Assembly (NCBI GenBank): GCA_964035545.1
Contig: OZ037765.1
Span: 23,066,004-23,130,003, forward strand
Reading direction: 5' to 3'
Source: Bugula neritina
Taxonomy: Eukaryota > Bryozoa > Gymnolaemata > Cheilostomatida > Bugulidae
DNA length: 64,000 nucleotides
Position numbers and translations under genes: made by a program. Below the pieces are notes generated by a model, which did no database searches, had not been told where the DNA came from, and saw only the letters and a list, made by a program, of their open reading frames with translations. Shown here piece by piece: positions 11,524 to 25,300 of the stretch (the stretch's first letter is position 1; the number at the start of each line of letters is the position of its first letter).

Positions 11524-12908
11524 GTTTGAAATCCTTTACCTTGTGCCAGGTCATAATGAAATTATTTATGCATAACACAAAGATATCAAATTTTTGGTTT
11601 AATTATTTTACTGGTCAATCAACTAATATATCTTTTCATAATATTATACCCACAGTTAGAAAAACGGATTTTTATCCAGCGTTGAGTGATCGACATAACT
11701 TTGCAGATATTTTACATTTTTCACCATTTATATAGCAATGTGCCATAGCAGTTTACAAAAAACTTTTTAAAAGTTATGTGTGTCCGGGTGCATTTGTATT
11801 CCATGATTTTTAATCTGGTTAGAAATGTAGCAAAGCAGAGTGTTCAATGTTACAACACTATTGGTGGTAGAGCTAATTAGAAAGTGTAGACTGTAGATTG
11901 TGAATCATATATTTTGCACTGCTGAATAGTTTCATATGTACACATAAATTATCAGCTTTTGAGAATATGAAGCACACTGCTATGTATTGCTTGTGGTAAA
12001 TTGCCAACAAATTACTACTTGTAAGATAAAATTGAAAACATTATTAATTGAGTATTTACATAAATTATAGTATGTTACCAAAACATACCTAAACTAAATT
12101 CTTATCACAAAAAACCAGCCTGCTTTAATTTAAAATGTTTGAGCTGCTCTCTCAATATAGATGATGAATTATTTTTCCTGAACAAATCTCTTACTTTACA
12201 GTTCTCCCTAGCTATTAGAGAATATTTACTACTATTTCGTGCAAATTTTTTTCAGACTTTAAATTATGACTTAAAATTAATTGGAAATGTGCACATGTGT
12301 AAGTTGGTTCAAGCTAAGAAAATTATATTAGTACTAAATCAGTATTAATTATTTTTATAATACATAGACGTAGCCTGATATTGTATAAATACACTATATA
12401 ATGACTATAGCAGTGCAGTCGAAAAAATTATTTTAGGTAAAATAAGTATTGAAACATCTGATAAACTGACATACATGCATACCTAGTGTGATGCAGCCAA
12501 ATATAAATTTAAAACAAATGATATTGGAGAACACAAACATAAATAAAATTTTATATTATTACAAAAGTTTCTTTATTTGTTAGCAATATATTGTATTTTA
12601 GAAAAATGGATTAATTGTTAAATTCAACTAGTTTTAGCACCAAATGTTTCAACTTAATTGAATGAAAAAATATATTAGAAAATATATTGAGAAATAGGAG
12701 TCATATAAAAATAATAACTAATAAGAAGCTTAATTACCAAATACAGATATGTTGATTGGGACTGAAGACTATTCTCCTGAGCATATTTTTTAAAAAGCAA
12801 ATTATTTTATCAAATTTTGGAAAATTTTAAAGCCTGTTAGTATATAATGATAAGTTTAGAAATCAAAGTATAATTTAATTGAGTAGAACTGAAGATTAGT
12901 CAGTCAGT
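11524..12908. other. Intergenic gap between the orphan gene and the phosphatase 3' end
   Basis: AT-rich. It should contain the promoter of the minus-strand 411-aa gene (right of 11523) and the 3' UTR of the phosphatase (left of 12909). No repeat or additional exon identified. Confidence 0.4.
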
Positions 12909-15900
12909 TTACTTGTAGTTTGCATATAAATCAAATTCCTGAAGATAGGTGTGCAGCATCTCGTATATGAACTTGTACTGTTGCTACAATAAAAATGGCA
13001 TTTTAGAATCAACTAGTAAAAGGGCAGGAATAGGAAAACCTCACAGGTAAAAAATATACATGTAAACTCTCCTCTAGCTCACCAATAAAAAATATTTCGC
13101 ATAAAAATGAAACTTGAAAATAATATAATTCTATTCTAAAGTTCATTATTTTCATGTAGGAATGTACGGCAGACGGCTGCATAAAAGCCATCAAACAAAA
13201 CCTGCTTATTTTGAGTACTTCATAATTGCTTTTGACTAGAAGTTTCTGCACAGCACCTTAGCCACATCTTACCACTACACTTTCTGTTATATAGAGGTTT
13301 TTCCAACACAAAAACGTTTAATTTGCATGCTTTTTGGCGTGTGGCAATTTTTCCATCAAAAGTAAGCTGGAAAGTTAGTAATTTCAACCAACATACTCGT
13401 AGTATTGTGTAGGGTTTAAAAACATACTTCAAACATCGGAAAATACAAATATCATTAAACCACGCAGAATTCAAAACACTTTTGCCCTCTGGTAATATAG
13501 AAATACTTCAACAATGCACATATTTTTCTGGTAGCTTCAGTAAATCTCAAACCTTCTGATGACACAAAAAATTATGGCTGGCAAAATACTTTTGAGAAAA
13601 TGACAATTGTAAAATATCCAAACTGGTGAGTATTTACTTTTCAACACAAAACAAAGTAAATAGGCTATAATTATAATGAAATAGTGACTTTAAAAAGTTC
13701 AGCAATATTACAGCAATAACAATGGAAACTCAGAAACTACTACTACTTAGATATATGACACCTCCAGTGCCAGCAGCTAATGCTGTTGATTATATACAGA
13801 AATTTGACCATCAAAAGTTAACAAAAAGTTACAAAAGTTATATAGCTCCATACAGCAGAATTATCAAACTGACAAGTAGTCCATTAGACTATACTATTAC
13901 AGTCTGAGCAGCTAACTTACTGTGTCTGTGACTGCCTGCGGTCTTATCATTCTAATGAGTTCTACAGTATGATACACATCAACCTCTTGCTCTGTTTTCA
14001 GTCTGTCTAATGCATTATACAGTGAGAGAAACAACCCAGTTCTCTCATTTCCATCTCTAAATATAAAAAAAATTTCAAAATATATATTATATATACACAT
14101 ACATATGTAATACATAATATGAGAACTTTATTAATAAAACTTAAAGATAGAGTATATTTGAAACATACTCCATCATATTTGAAATAATATATTCCAACAT
14201 TAAATTGGTTGTTACTGACATCATATAAAACTGGTTTCTGCATTTTAACATATGTATACACAAACATAATTGGAACTGAAACACTTTCATTGCGTGCACA
14301 TATGCGTGTACACAGTGTACCTGCACTGAACGCAGATCTTGCTGTCTCCAGCAGCCTGTTGGGGGCATTTCTCAACCTGTTCCAGGAGCGTAAAGATCAA
14401 ATCTTCATTCTGAGGTAACCTGTGATCCTGATGCCAGAAGTTGGCTTGAATATGCCGAAAGTTCCAAGTAGAATCCGTCTACAATACAGTGTCAACATCC
14501 TGATTCCATCATCACTGCTGGCAGATTTTAAAATTTGCTTTTTTATGCAGAGGTATGATTAAAACAATCAAGAGCTATCTTTAAAAAAGTCATCATTAGT
14601 AAGCTGTGATATATCCAGAACAAAAGTGATAAAGCTAATTGAAACTCATTACAAATCCAAAAGAACTTTGAGCATTTAATACTTGGCTTTACTGAATATA
14701 ATGAATAGGACTGGTAGGTGGTGTTACTGGCATAAAACAAATTCATGTTCAGTTGTCACCGCTATTTGCTATTGCTATGACATATTATATGCATACCCTG
14801 GCTTGTTTATATGTTAGCGAGACGTCAGAAGTTACAATATCAGCCCTCGAGTCGTTTATTTTTGTAACTCTAACTGTAAAGAGATTTGTCTCGTGGGGAG
14901 TGTCCATTGCATCGGGGAGATAACTACCAAACTTCTATAAAATAATATATAATAAAATAAAATGTGATGTAATAAATGCAACTAAATCTTACTGGATAAT
15001 GACTATGAAACATAAAATAAATGAAATACTTTGAATTGAAAATTTGCACAGTTTTAGGCTGAATTACACACAAATTTGTCAACTTTAAAAACTGAGATAG
15101 CTGCATGCAGAGTTCATAGTCTGGAGATAATAGAGGAAGGGGGATGGAAAGGGTAACATTTATATTAACATCTAAGATACCATGAGGCTACGGGTTTCTC
15201 AGTCTTACAAATTAAGATTCTGGAGAAGTACAACATACTGCCCTTCCGTGTGAGCCAATTTTTTCATTTGGTGCTCTAATTTCGAGCAACAACCAGCTAC
15301 TAACCCTTTTATAATACAAGATGGGTGGATGACTCAAGACGATAGAAATACTATTGGAAAACTTCTTCAATTTAAGGAAACAATAACACAGTGAATTGCA
15401 GTAGCTTACAAATAGTGGTGTGTTCAAGCATTGCTCCAATAACCATGAAATTGAGAGAAAGTTAAGTGTTACTGTGAGAAACAAATTATCTATATATAAG
15501 TGTAGCCACAACAACGAATACAGTATATAATTTACCATACTATTACTACATCATGTCTCCCATCATTAGACTCTACATTAAAATGTGTAAATCTATTATG
15601 AAAAACTAAAACAGAACAGCATTTTTATTATAATTCTTAAAAAAATTCACCACAAAAATGAGGTTTAACTCACTACCTCATTTGTTTTGTTCTGTGGTTC
15701 TAACGACACAACAGTTGTAACTTGTTGATCAAATATCAGCCGGAGATAGTCATCGACAGTGTGTGGTAACGGCATCTGTGTGGCTATGAACAGATCCTTC
15801 TTTCTGTATGACTGGATAAAGGCAGTAGAATGAGTGTAATAGAGTGAGTAGTAAAATTAACAGAAGAGTATGAATATATGGTAATATTTATATCATAAAA

Positions 15901-16386
15901 TAAATTCATGATAATTTGCAAATTTGCAACAGTCTATAAAAAATAATATATTGAAGAAAAAACGGAGCTGGATTGGAAATTAGGAACAACACAATTATAA
16001 GAATCAAAATAATTTCACTCTGAACTAGCAAAAAGAAATACTTAGAATAACTAACGTTGATGAAAACAGCATTAACATATGTGGAGTATCCAGGAGGCTG
16101 GGATATGATGTAGGCTCTGTGCTGATCATCTGTAAGAGAGTACAATAGAAAGTGGGTCATGTGCGATTATGAAGCAACTTTTACAAAACCAAAACTTATT
16201 CAACTTTTGACTAAAAACAACAATAGAATATGTGACAATGAAAAAATAAACTGAAACGTGAGTTAGTAATATATTGTAGTGATTACGTGGCAAGATATCC
16301 GGGTTCTGATTTTTAGACTTATTCTCCTTTTCATTGCCAACCTCAAAGTCAAATGATTCAACTTGTGCGGAGATCTCCGCCAGTGC
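12909..16386 (-). other. RPTP membrane-distal domain D2 (degenerate)
   Basis: Exons 25-32 encode a second PTP fold: [45 protein letters not shown], then [10 protein letters not shown] where D1 has WPDHGVP, and [11 protein letters not shown] where D1 has [10 protein letters not shown]. The Cys and the Arg of C-x5-R are retained, but the His before Cys is Gln, the loop Ser-Ala-Gly is lost and the WPD tripeptide is disrupted. The domain ends [14 protein letters not shown] followed by a short tail and stop. D2 of most RPTPs is weakly active or regulatory; this copy looks inactive on the same grounds (inference). Confidence 0.87.
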
Positions 16387-19300
16387 CTGGAATAAAGCAA
16401 AATAAATTAGAATATTTCTATGCTTTAAACTTGGTTTCTCTTTAACTACATAATGCTAAAGCATATTAAAACACAGATTAACAGCACTAAATCTAGCAAA
16501 TACAGGAATCTTCTGGCCTCATCATATTTTTTAAAAGACACTCAGGCGATGAGACTATTTATAACGTTATATACTATAAATCAAGACTTGCTTCTACGTA
16601 GATGCATCCTCAGTCAAATAGTGCTACGGCACTCAAATGCTGTACAAGTGAATACAGAGTATCTCCATCTGAAATACCTCAAATTGCTGTTCAATAATTT
16701 CTTCAGAATTCCACTCCAAGTAGCTGCCCTGGAACTGTGGCGCAGAGTAATAGAACTCCTTGGTTTCCAAGGCCTCACAAACCGCCTGGTATATGTAGTG
16801 GTACTGATCCTGGCACAATGCCAAACACAATATTACATAACATACCAGAACATATAGACTGATTCTGAAGCAGCAGCATAGACAAATACTGTTTGTCTAA
16901 AGGCACAAAATCATTAGATAATTTTGGAATATAAAAATCTATTTTCTGAGTGTTTAAAACAGTGTCATTAGGAAAACAAATAACTATATTATCTGAACTG
17001 TAAAACAAGGAAAACAAATAATGGCGAAGCAAGCCTGGAAATTACTTGAATAAAAAATAAAATTTCAGTACATAACTTTCAACTTACTATAGTCTGGACC
17101 ATGGAAACTCTCTGATTTCTCATACTTTGCACCAATTGGAAGACATTAATCTGCTTTTCTGTCTCGGCTTGATCCAGCAGATAATCTATAGCTATGAACG
17201 TACCAGTTCTACCAACTCCAGCACTGAGTTGGTAAATTAACATATTATATGACAAAACAACATATCATGGTGTAACAAAGCGATGAGACGGCTGCACTTT
17301 GGCTGGTTTATGGAAAAAAGAAAAAAATATAATTACAAAAGTTGACAAAAATAAATCTGTTAATTTTTCATTGTTTCATTGGCCCATTTGATTCCATATT
17401 GCAGTGACTGGAGCATAACGATACCTAGTAACATTTATGACAGATCAGCAAGGACAATGTAATCATGTGCAGCTTGTAAGTGAATGAACGCATGGCCTTA
17501 GTAATCCAATGATAAGATAACAACAGAAGAAGATTGGTGATAATTATGGCTTCATAAAACATACATTAGTAACAGAGTAAACAATGGGCATATCTTTATT
17601 AACATTGACTTTCATAACACCTAAACCTATACTGCGTCACTTCTACTCCCCAGTACTATTTGACAAAGCAACTTTTACCTTTACTTAATTTGTTTGCTTT
17701 ATTTATTTCATAAACAGGTTTTAGTAAGAAAATAGATAATATAACTTGTCACCTAAAAGCAGGTAATGATGGGGCTCATTTATTTGCCAGTAGTAAAATT
17801 ATGTAGTTCAGGCCCTAAACGGTGAGCAACTGATCAGTTAATTCTAATCTCCCGGTCAAAACGGCTACACCTTACACCCGCCATGAATGCTCTGGGATAA
17901 GACAGATTTTTGACATCAGGTTTTAATCTATTCCATGTGTGCAAAAAGGCAGCTCAGAGTTGGGGGTGACTGAGTGCAATAGTTTGGGGTTCACGAGTTT
18001 GGAGTTGGGGTTCTAAGTTCCAAGTTATACCCCCAACTCCAATGTGCATAAAAAGGTATGTAAATAATAAAAGCATCGTATAAACACTAACCTAAGGTGT
18101 GTAAGTGTAATGTATAGTACAATACTTGCCTGCAGTGTATAACTAGGGGGGAGCTGAGACTACTACTGAACGACTTTACTTTCCGTCTAAATAACAGGAA
18201 GGGTGTGGAGTTTCTCGGCACTCCGTGATCTGGCCAGGAGAGGAAGAAGAAGTGATGGCAAATTAAAGGTTTGGAGTCGCCTTCCTACAACACATGTTAC
18301 TGGATATTGAAATGGTATGAATAAAAATGATCTAAAAATCCTCAATAGACAATAAAATTTCAAGAAATGCATCTACATTCTGAAGTATTATTTATTATCA
18401 TTTGAACTTGAACAACTAACTTTACTAATACTGAAAGTGTGTGTTGTAAAGTCAGCCCAACTTTCACTGCTTGTACAGCTTATTTCTAGATCTCCATGTT
18501 TTTCTGTTTCTCTGTTATCAGGCCAGTACTTTTCACATTTGATCTGTAATAATTATGCAGGTTGGAGAAGATTTCGTAATTTCTTGTGAGAGCACAATAT
18601 GCTGTTCCCAGGTAAAAGCAGACACATGTATAAGTATATAGCACGAAAGAGTGAGTATTGAGTATTGTAAAGAGTTTATAGCACTGAATATATACATTAG
18701 CAGGTATAAAGTAGCCAGCATAGAGTAATAGGTGTAGCATAATGGTGGAGAGTATAACATACCTTGCCTTCCTCCACACACTTGGTTACCATGACGATAC
18801 AAGTACTCCTTAGCTCGTAAATCATTCTCCAAAAGTCAGCAACAGTGTTTGGTTTGGGGCCACATGCTGCTATGTATTGCATATTTTTATTGAAACCCTA
18901 AAAATACCGACATCGTGCTATCAGTGTACAATCTATCAACTGCAGACAAAGCTATGTACTTTCTCCCAATTACACAATAGACAGATGGTCATTCAAACAT
19001 TTACATGCATTTAACAGAACTTAATTAGAATAAATAAAAGCAGTAAATTGATAGCTAGTTCTAGCTATTTATATTATTATTTAAAAATGAACAAGAAAAC
19101 AAAATAAAAAATATTGTCATATAATTAAAGTTCAATTAAATTTGTTTAATAACATTGAAATTATATGTTACAGCCCAAATAACTTTTAAGTAATTTTCAC
19201 TAACAATTAAATTAAATTAGGATGATTGGAAAACTTGCTATAAATCTTAAAAATCAGATTAAGAAACAAGGAAATTTGACTTGCTAAAATCTCAAAGCCA

Positions 19301-22300
19301 TGTTGAAGTCAAACCAATTAGTTTAACAATCATAACAGTTTCAAGTACTAGAGCTGGTAAGACCCAGCTTCAACGTTGAATCTTCTAACACCCAAAACTA
19401 TTCACATTGCTCCAAAGTTTGGGAATTGCCAACTCTAGCCAGTAGTATTTTACAGGCCATAAAATATTATACTGTTATGCTCTACTATACATAAATACAA
19501 AATACCCAAAAAGGTGTTATTTAGGCATTATTCAATTTGATTACATAAATAATACTTTTTATCATAATGGTTAGTTCTATGGTGCAAAATTTCAAGCTGT
19601 CTAATGATATTAGAAAGCTGTAAGAGGCAGAAAACCTTCAACTAGTCAATTACTCCAGAAAAAAATACAAGTTGACTTCTTACATCTACGTAGCTGGCAT
19701 TAATGTAATCAGAATGAGGAACACCGGGCAGCTCCGGGAGGATAACTCTTGATTTGTCATAAGGAAGAATATTAGCGAATCTGTTTTTCTCGTTGTTGAC
19801 ACCTTCAATGGCCTCTGTGTATGGAGCCAAGAACCCGGCAGGTAGAGCCTAAAATATTTTATTTACATCAAATGTGAGCATCGAAGCAACAACCATACAT
19901 GAGAATACATCTTAAGCACAGAAATCAATACATGCAAAACAAGAAAACTTAGCACTAAAAATTGATACGATGTGATCATCTTGAAGACAAACAATAAAGA
20001 GCTTTACAAAAACAAGCCAAGTCAACACTAAATTGAGTATCTGCTAAATTAAACTCAGTTATAAAGAAAAGTATGTTAAATAGCAGCCTAAGGGATGCAC
20101 TTTACACAGCTATTGTTTAGAATGTGGTAGAACTTACCCTGTACTGTTGAGAAATAGCATCTTGGTTAGCAATGATATAAGACTTGAGGTAGTTCACTGG
20201 GATTGGCTCCAGGTCCAGTGAAGGTTCCTCCCCATTATCAGAGGTGGAACGCTTGTGGTTTATAGCCCCTACAATGTGTGAACAAACAAAGCTAATATAA
20301 GAAACTCTAACTACTCAGCCCTGCTTTAAAATAAGAAACACTGTTTGAAAATAAAACGTAGTATTATCTTAGAGTGTAGAGAGTTTTAATACAATGCAAC
20401 ACGTTAACCAGTCGTTGGAATGTCTTGACCGAATTTGTTTTCATTTGCGTCATGGTAAGAGGTACAGTCCTTAGCTTAAAAACTCTTTACCACTAGGGGT
20501 CCTCACAGGGATACAGACGTTAAAAATACCTGAGGGTAAGGATTAATTATATAAATTTTACAAAATGATCAAAAAGAGAATAAAGCATTGAGAAATCATT
20601 GCAAAATCAGCCCAAGATCTGGTAATAGATAAAAATGCGCCATCTGATGTAATTAATATACTTACGTCTTCGTTTCAATGGTATAAGTTCTGCTCTTAAA
20701 GTGGGTTGGCGTGTGAAACCACCTCGTTTCCTCCGTATCCTACCCAATACATATACAAAATCATTTGTTGACAAAATCAACTGAATCAAGATTTAAGCAT
20801 CACACCCACAAAAAGCCTGCAATTTAAAGCACTCATCTATGTTGGCATTTTTCTTTGAAATATGAAAATACACGCAGAAAGACGCTTCTATAAAAAACAC
20901 ACATTAAAAATTCTAGCTTATTATGTGGCAGAGTGAAGAATGTGAATTATTAATATACATGTTTTGCTAGTTGCTCAACATGCTACATAGAGAAGGTTCA
21001 TTCACTCTTATGACTACATAATTCCCAGATATGAGTCATTGGACTAGCTGCTGCCATTGCATAAAGCCAGAGATTTGGTTTGCTAAAGAATAAACCCAGC
21101 TATGTCCACATATATATGTGAATGTCATAATGTCATTCAGAATATCACTGTGTAGTACATATTACTCTCTTAATTACTACCAAGCTAAGCAGTTACTTTT
21201 ACCAACTTAATAACTTACTACTGAGCAGTAGCACCAAAGGTAAAACATAAATGAGCTATTTAAAACATACAACGTGTTGCTAAAGACACTCAAAGACATA
21301 CAAATATGTGTACATTCCAGCCATGCATACAATATAAAGCCCAGGTGAACAAATACACCAATTAAAATCCATTGTGGCAAAAAATATCTTTAATTTGGGT
21401 GCTAAAAATCTTTTAACACATAAACTACTTACACCAATAATTAGAATATATTGTTTGTACATTCTTTTCAGCTGTCTATACAAAAATAAAACACAAAACT
21501 CAGCTTGCTGACACTTCACAGCAGCATGCATCACCATGTGACAGAATAGAACACAACTTCTGTCCTTTAACACTCTTTGTATTATTAGAAAGATCCATGG
21601 ACTTCAACCAGGATAATACACTGCATGCTATAAATTATACCTTATGTTGTAAGGAGATACGTTAATCTTTTTATAATACCAGAAAAATTGATGTTTGATG
21701 TAAGCTAAGCTTGCAAATATAGTGAGTCCCAGTATTTCTAGAGATACTAAATGTGTTACTGGTAGAAAACCTTCCACCAAAAATCACTGCCTAACTGTCA
21801 ATTCATCAATATCAAACTCTAAAAGCTGAAACCTAAAGCTAATCTATGATTCAACAAAATATACTGTGAATGAAAAATACTGTGTAAAAGAATTGAGAAA
21901 AATAATAAATTCAAATATTGTTATTGTGAAGTAAAATTTGATGCAACAAAAACAAAAAATAGCAGCGGCACAAACGCTAGTATTTCTATAGTATTCTAAC
22001 TTGACTTACAAGACAAGTATGATGGTAACCACTGTGAATATGACCATGGTGATGACAGACGATACAACAGCCACTACAATATGTCGCTGAATCACACCTT
22101 CTCCTCTTTTCACTGCAATATAGAAAAAATTAACAAACTTCTATAGTATAAATCAATTATTTGTAGAAAATATGTTATATAGACTCCAAAATAAACTGAG
22201 AGGACACTAGCAAAAAACAACCATACATCTGTAAATATTGATGATGAATTTGAACAAAATCTCGCTAGTCCAACTTTGCTAAGATAGAGATATTACATGC

Positions 22301-25300
22301 TCATCTGTTATTCTGAACTCAACAATGCCTACAGTCAAAATAAATATGTCCGAACACCATATAAAACAATTTTTTAGATGCTGAAAAAGATGTTAGGCGT
22401 GAATTCTGATCAAAAATAGGTGAAACAGAAGCTTCAAAGCTAAAAATATTATATGGCAGAAAAAGTTGTGTTGAGCCTGATAAAATATTTCACTTTGATT
22501 TTAATCAGCATCATAACCACTCTCATGGTAAAAACTAGACTGTGGGTAAAATAGCTACGAATATATCAATCTGTATATTTTCAAGCATAATTAGTTAATT
22601 CTAGTTTCTTTTTACTTCAATCACAATAAATACAACTTTAGACTAAATACGGAAAAAGTTATAGAATTTTGTAAAGTTATAAAATGAATGTTATGTACCT
22701 GTGAATGGTGTCGGAGAATGAATAAAGGTTTCTTTGGTTATCTAAAATATTACAATACATTTTAAAAACAACCAGCAACAAAAGTAGATGCATGACAACA
22801 GTTGGCTTATTACTAACATGTACAACAGGCTCTATGAGTATTGATATGTGAAAATCAGCTATTAGTAACTGAAACTATAAACACATTATAAAGCAAGCTT
22901 GACTATCCCGTGCCTTTCTAAGAGCTATAGCAAATTATCATAACCCTACAAATGCAATATTTGATATTAGCCTGGTATCAGTCTTTCTAAATAACTCAAA
23001 AAACATATATCTATCCAATAAAAGTTGAATATCAACATTTAGGAGTGGATGGTATCTGAAAATGGAGGGATCGTGCTAACCTGCCCCCTTGTAACCTGCA
23101 CACCATAGTAGACTGTGTACTGCTGTCCTTTTTCGAGGGGTACGTTATGAAATCCGTTGTAAATCTTGTCATCACCGACAACAAAATCTTGGTTTACATG
23201 ATCAGCAGTTAACTTTGCGGTAATATACTTTAAATCAGGAGCTTCTGGGTTGTACTCCCCAAAGTCACCTGATGTCAAAGTTTCTGTATCTAGGACAGCT
23301 GTCTCGTTTGATCCACTGTACTTTTCAATTCCCACAAAGTACGCACTGCAATACCATATACAATAAATGCACATTTTCTAACATTTGTTAAAATTATTAG
23401 AAGCACTAAACTTGCCTAAACAAAAAAATAGACAATATGCGAGTGGCAGTTTACCGAGTCAACCTATGGAATTTTATGCCGAGGGGATCAATAAGATGGC
23501 AGGAATGTGTTGATTTAGATCTGGATATCATGTTGGAAAATAGAAAAATGAAGTTTTTAACTTGACTACAACTTGATTTATGGCAAAAGTATCTTTACTT
23601 TTCGAATCGCCCTCGTATAACATTCAACATCTGCACAATTTATTACAACGCAATAACAAAGTGATTAGCAAATTATGATGCCTCTATATACCTGACAGGT
23701 CTGTCCATCTGGTCAGCTGCTGGCAGAAACATTGTCACAGTTGTAGCAGTGAACTTGTCTGGAAATATTTCCGGCTGTTGCAAAGCTTGGGGCTCTACAA
23801 TAAAAAGCACACAAGAATAAAACAGGGCAGTAAACAAGAAACAGTATGGCTGTACGCAAAGGGGACACAGTTTCTATTCCCATCCTGTTGTTGACAGTTG
23901 AAGTAAATATTTGGTGAATATTATCTAAATACAAGCCTATTACTCATCGACTTGGCAAACTTCTGTATTAAAAAAGTATGGTTGGAAAACAAAAAGGAGC
24001 TGCCGTGGTCTAGGGGTTAGAGAGTTTGCTTAGTAAACACAAAGTCATGGGTTCAAACCCAACAAAGGCCATGGGTGAAGAGCATATAGTCCCAATTGCT
24101 CCTGTGCCCCATCGGAATAAGTCCATAGTCCGATTTAACAAAAAAGACCCTTTCCATTAGTGGTTTCTCACAGGGATGGCAACTATAAACTTGCATGAGT
24201 TTGGAAGATAAAGATTGATCATCATAAACTATCGAGACAGGCAACCTACTGTTGGGAAAAGTCCAGATAAGCTTGCTAGGTGAAGTGTGAGAGCCAGCAT
24301 AATTTCTAGCAGCAATAGAGCAGTCATACTGGGAGCCGGGAAACAGGCCGCACATTACAGTGTGCAGTGGTCTGCTATCGTCTTCCACCATCTTGTATGT
24401 CATTCTGTGAAATGCAACTGAGACTCTTCCATAAACTTTTACTGCTCTACATACTGCCTGCAAGACAAAACATGCAACTACAGTATTCTCTCTCTTTAGC
24501 TTCTCTTCTCTCTATTCCTTCTAATTAGCAAAAACCTTTACTATCTTGAAATTTCATGAAAATAAATGAAGCAGTGGCTGAAATCAACTTATTGGTAAAA
24601 AAAATGCATATTGTACTAGCTACACTACGAATTTTTATAGAAATAGTAGATTTTCTATTGAAGACTAATAGGGAAGCCTATAGCTAGCATGTAAAACCCA
24701 CTAAATACTATATAGAATTATATATAAAATGAGACGATGTAACAAGTGCTTCTTCCTGTTGATTTGTCACGGAAGGACTTGGAGTCTGACTGGGTGTACA
24801 TTAAAAAAATGTAATGTTAAATTAAGTATTCAAGCTTCATTAATTTTAGAATTCTTGCAGCTCACAACATTTAAATAGTAAAGAAATAGATTATATTAAA
24901 CTTACATCATAAGCTTCTATAATTCCACCTGTTGAAGTTGGTGCAATCCAGGAAATATTGAGGCAAGTTGTATTAGTATGTAATAATGTGAAATCACGAG
25001 GCGCACCAGGTTCTAAAACATTTAACAACATAGAGGCTTAGTATTTACTCTAATGTGCAATCTGAAAGCAATAGGAGTGTACAATCATACATTTACCAGA
25101 TTATACGATCTGTTTAAATGATTACTACATTTAAATATTTATTAATCGATGAAAAAATTTAGAATAAACTCTACACACCACCTCAATAAATGACTAGTAA
25201 TGCAATATCACTGTAAAAAACATGAAACAAACTCACTAATAGCTGGCACTAGAATGATTTCTTTACTCATAGCACCTGCACCAACTTTATTCACAGATCG

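Noticed and set aside
14209-14418. Plus-strand frame over the D2 region
   Set aside because: Opposite strand of the D2 exon that encodes [10 protein letters not shown]...VQC.
24006-24060. tRNA gene
   Set aside because: Polymerase III boxes are present, but the surrounding sequence does not fold as a cloverleaf with acceptor stem and it is repeated elsewhere with a SINE body.
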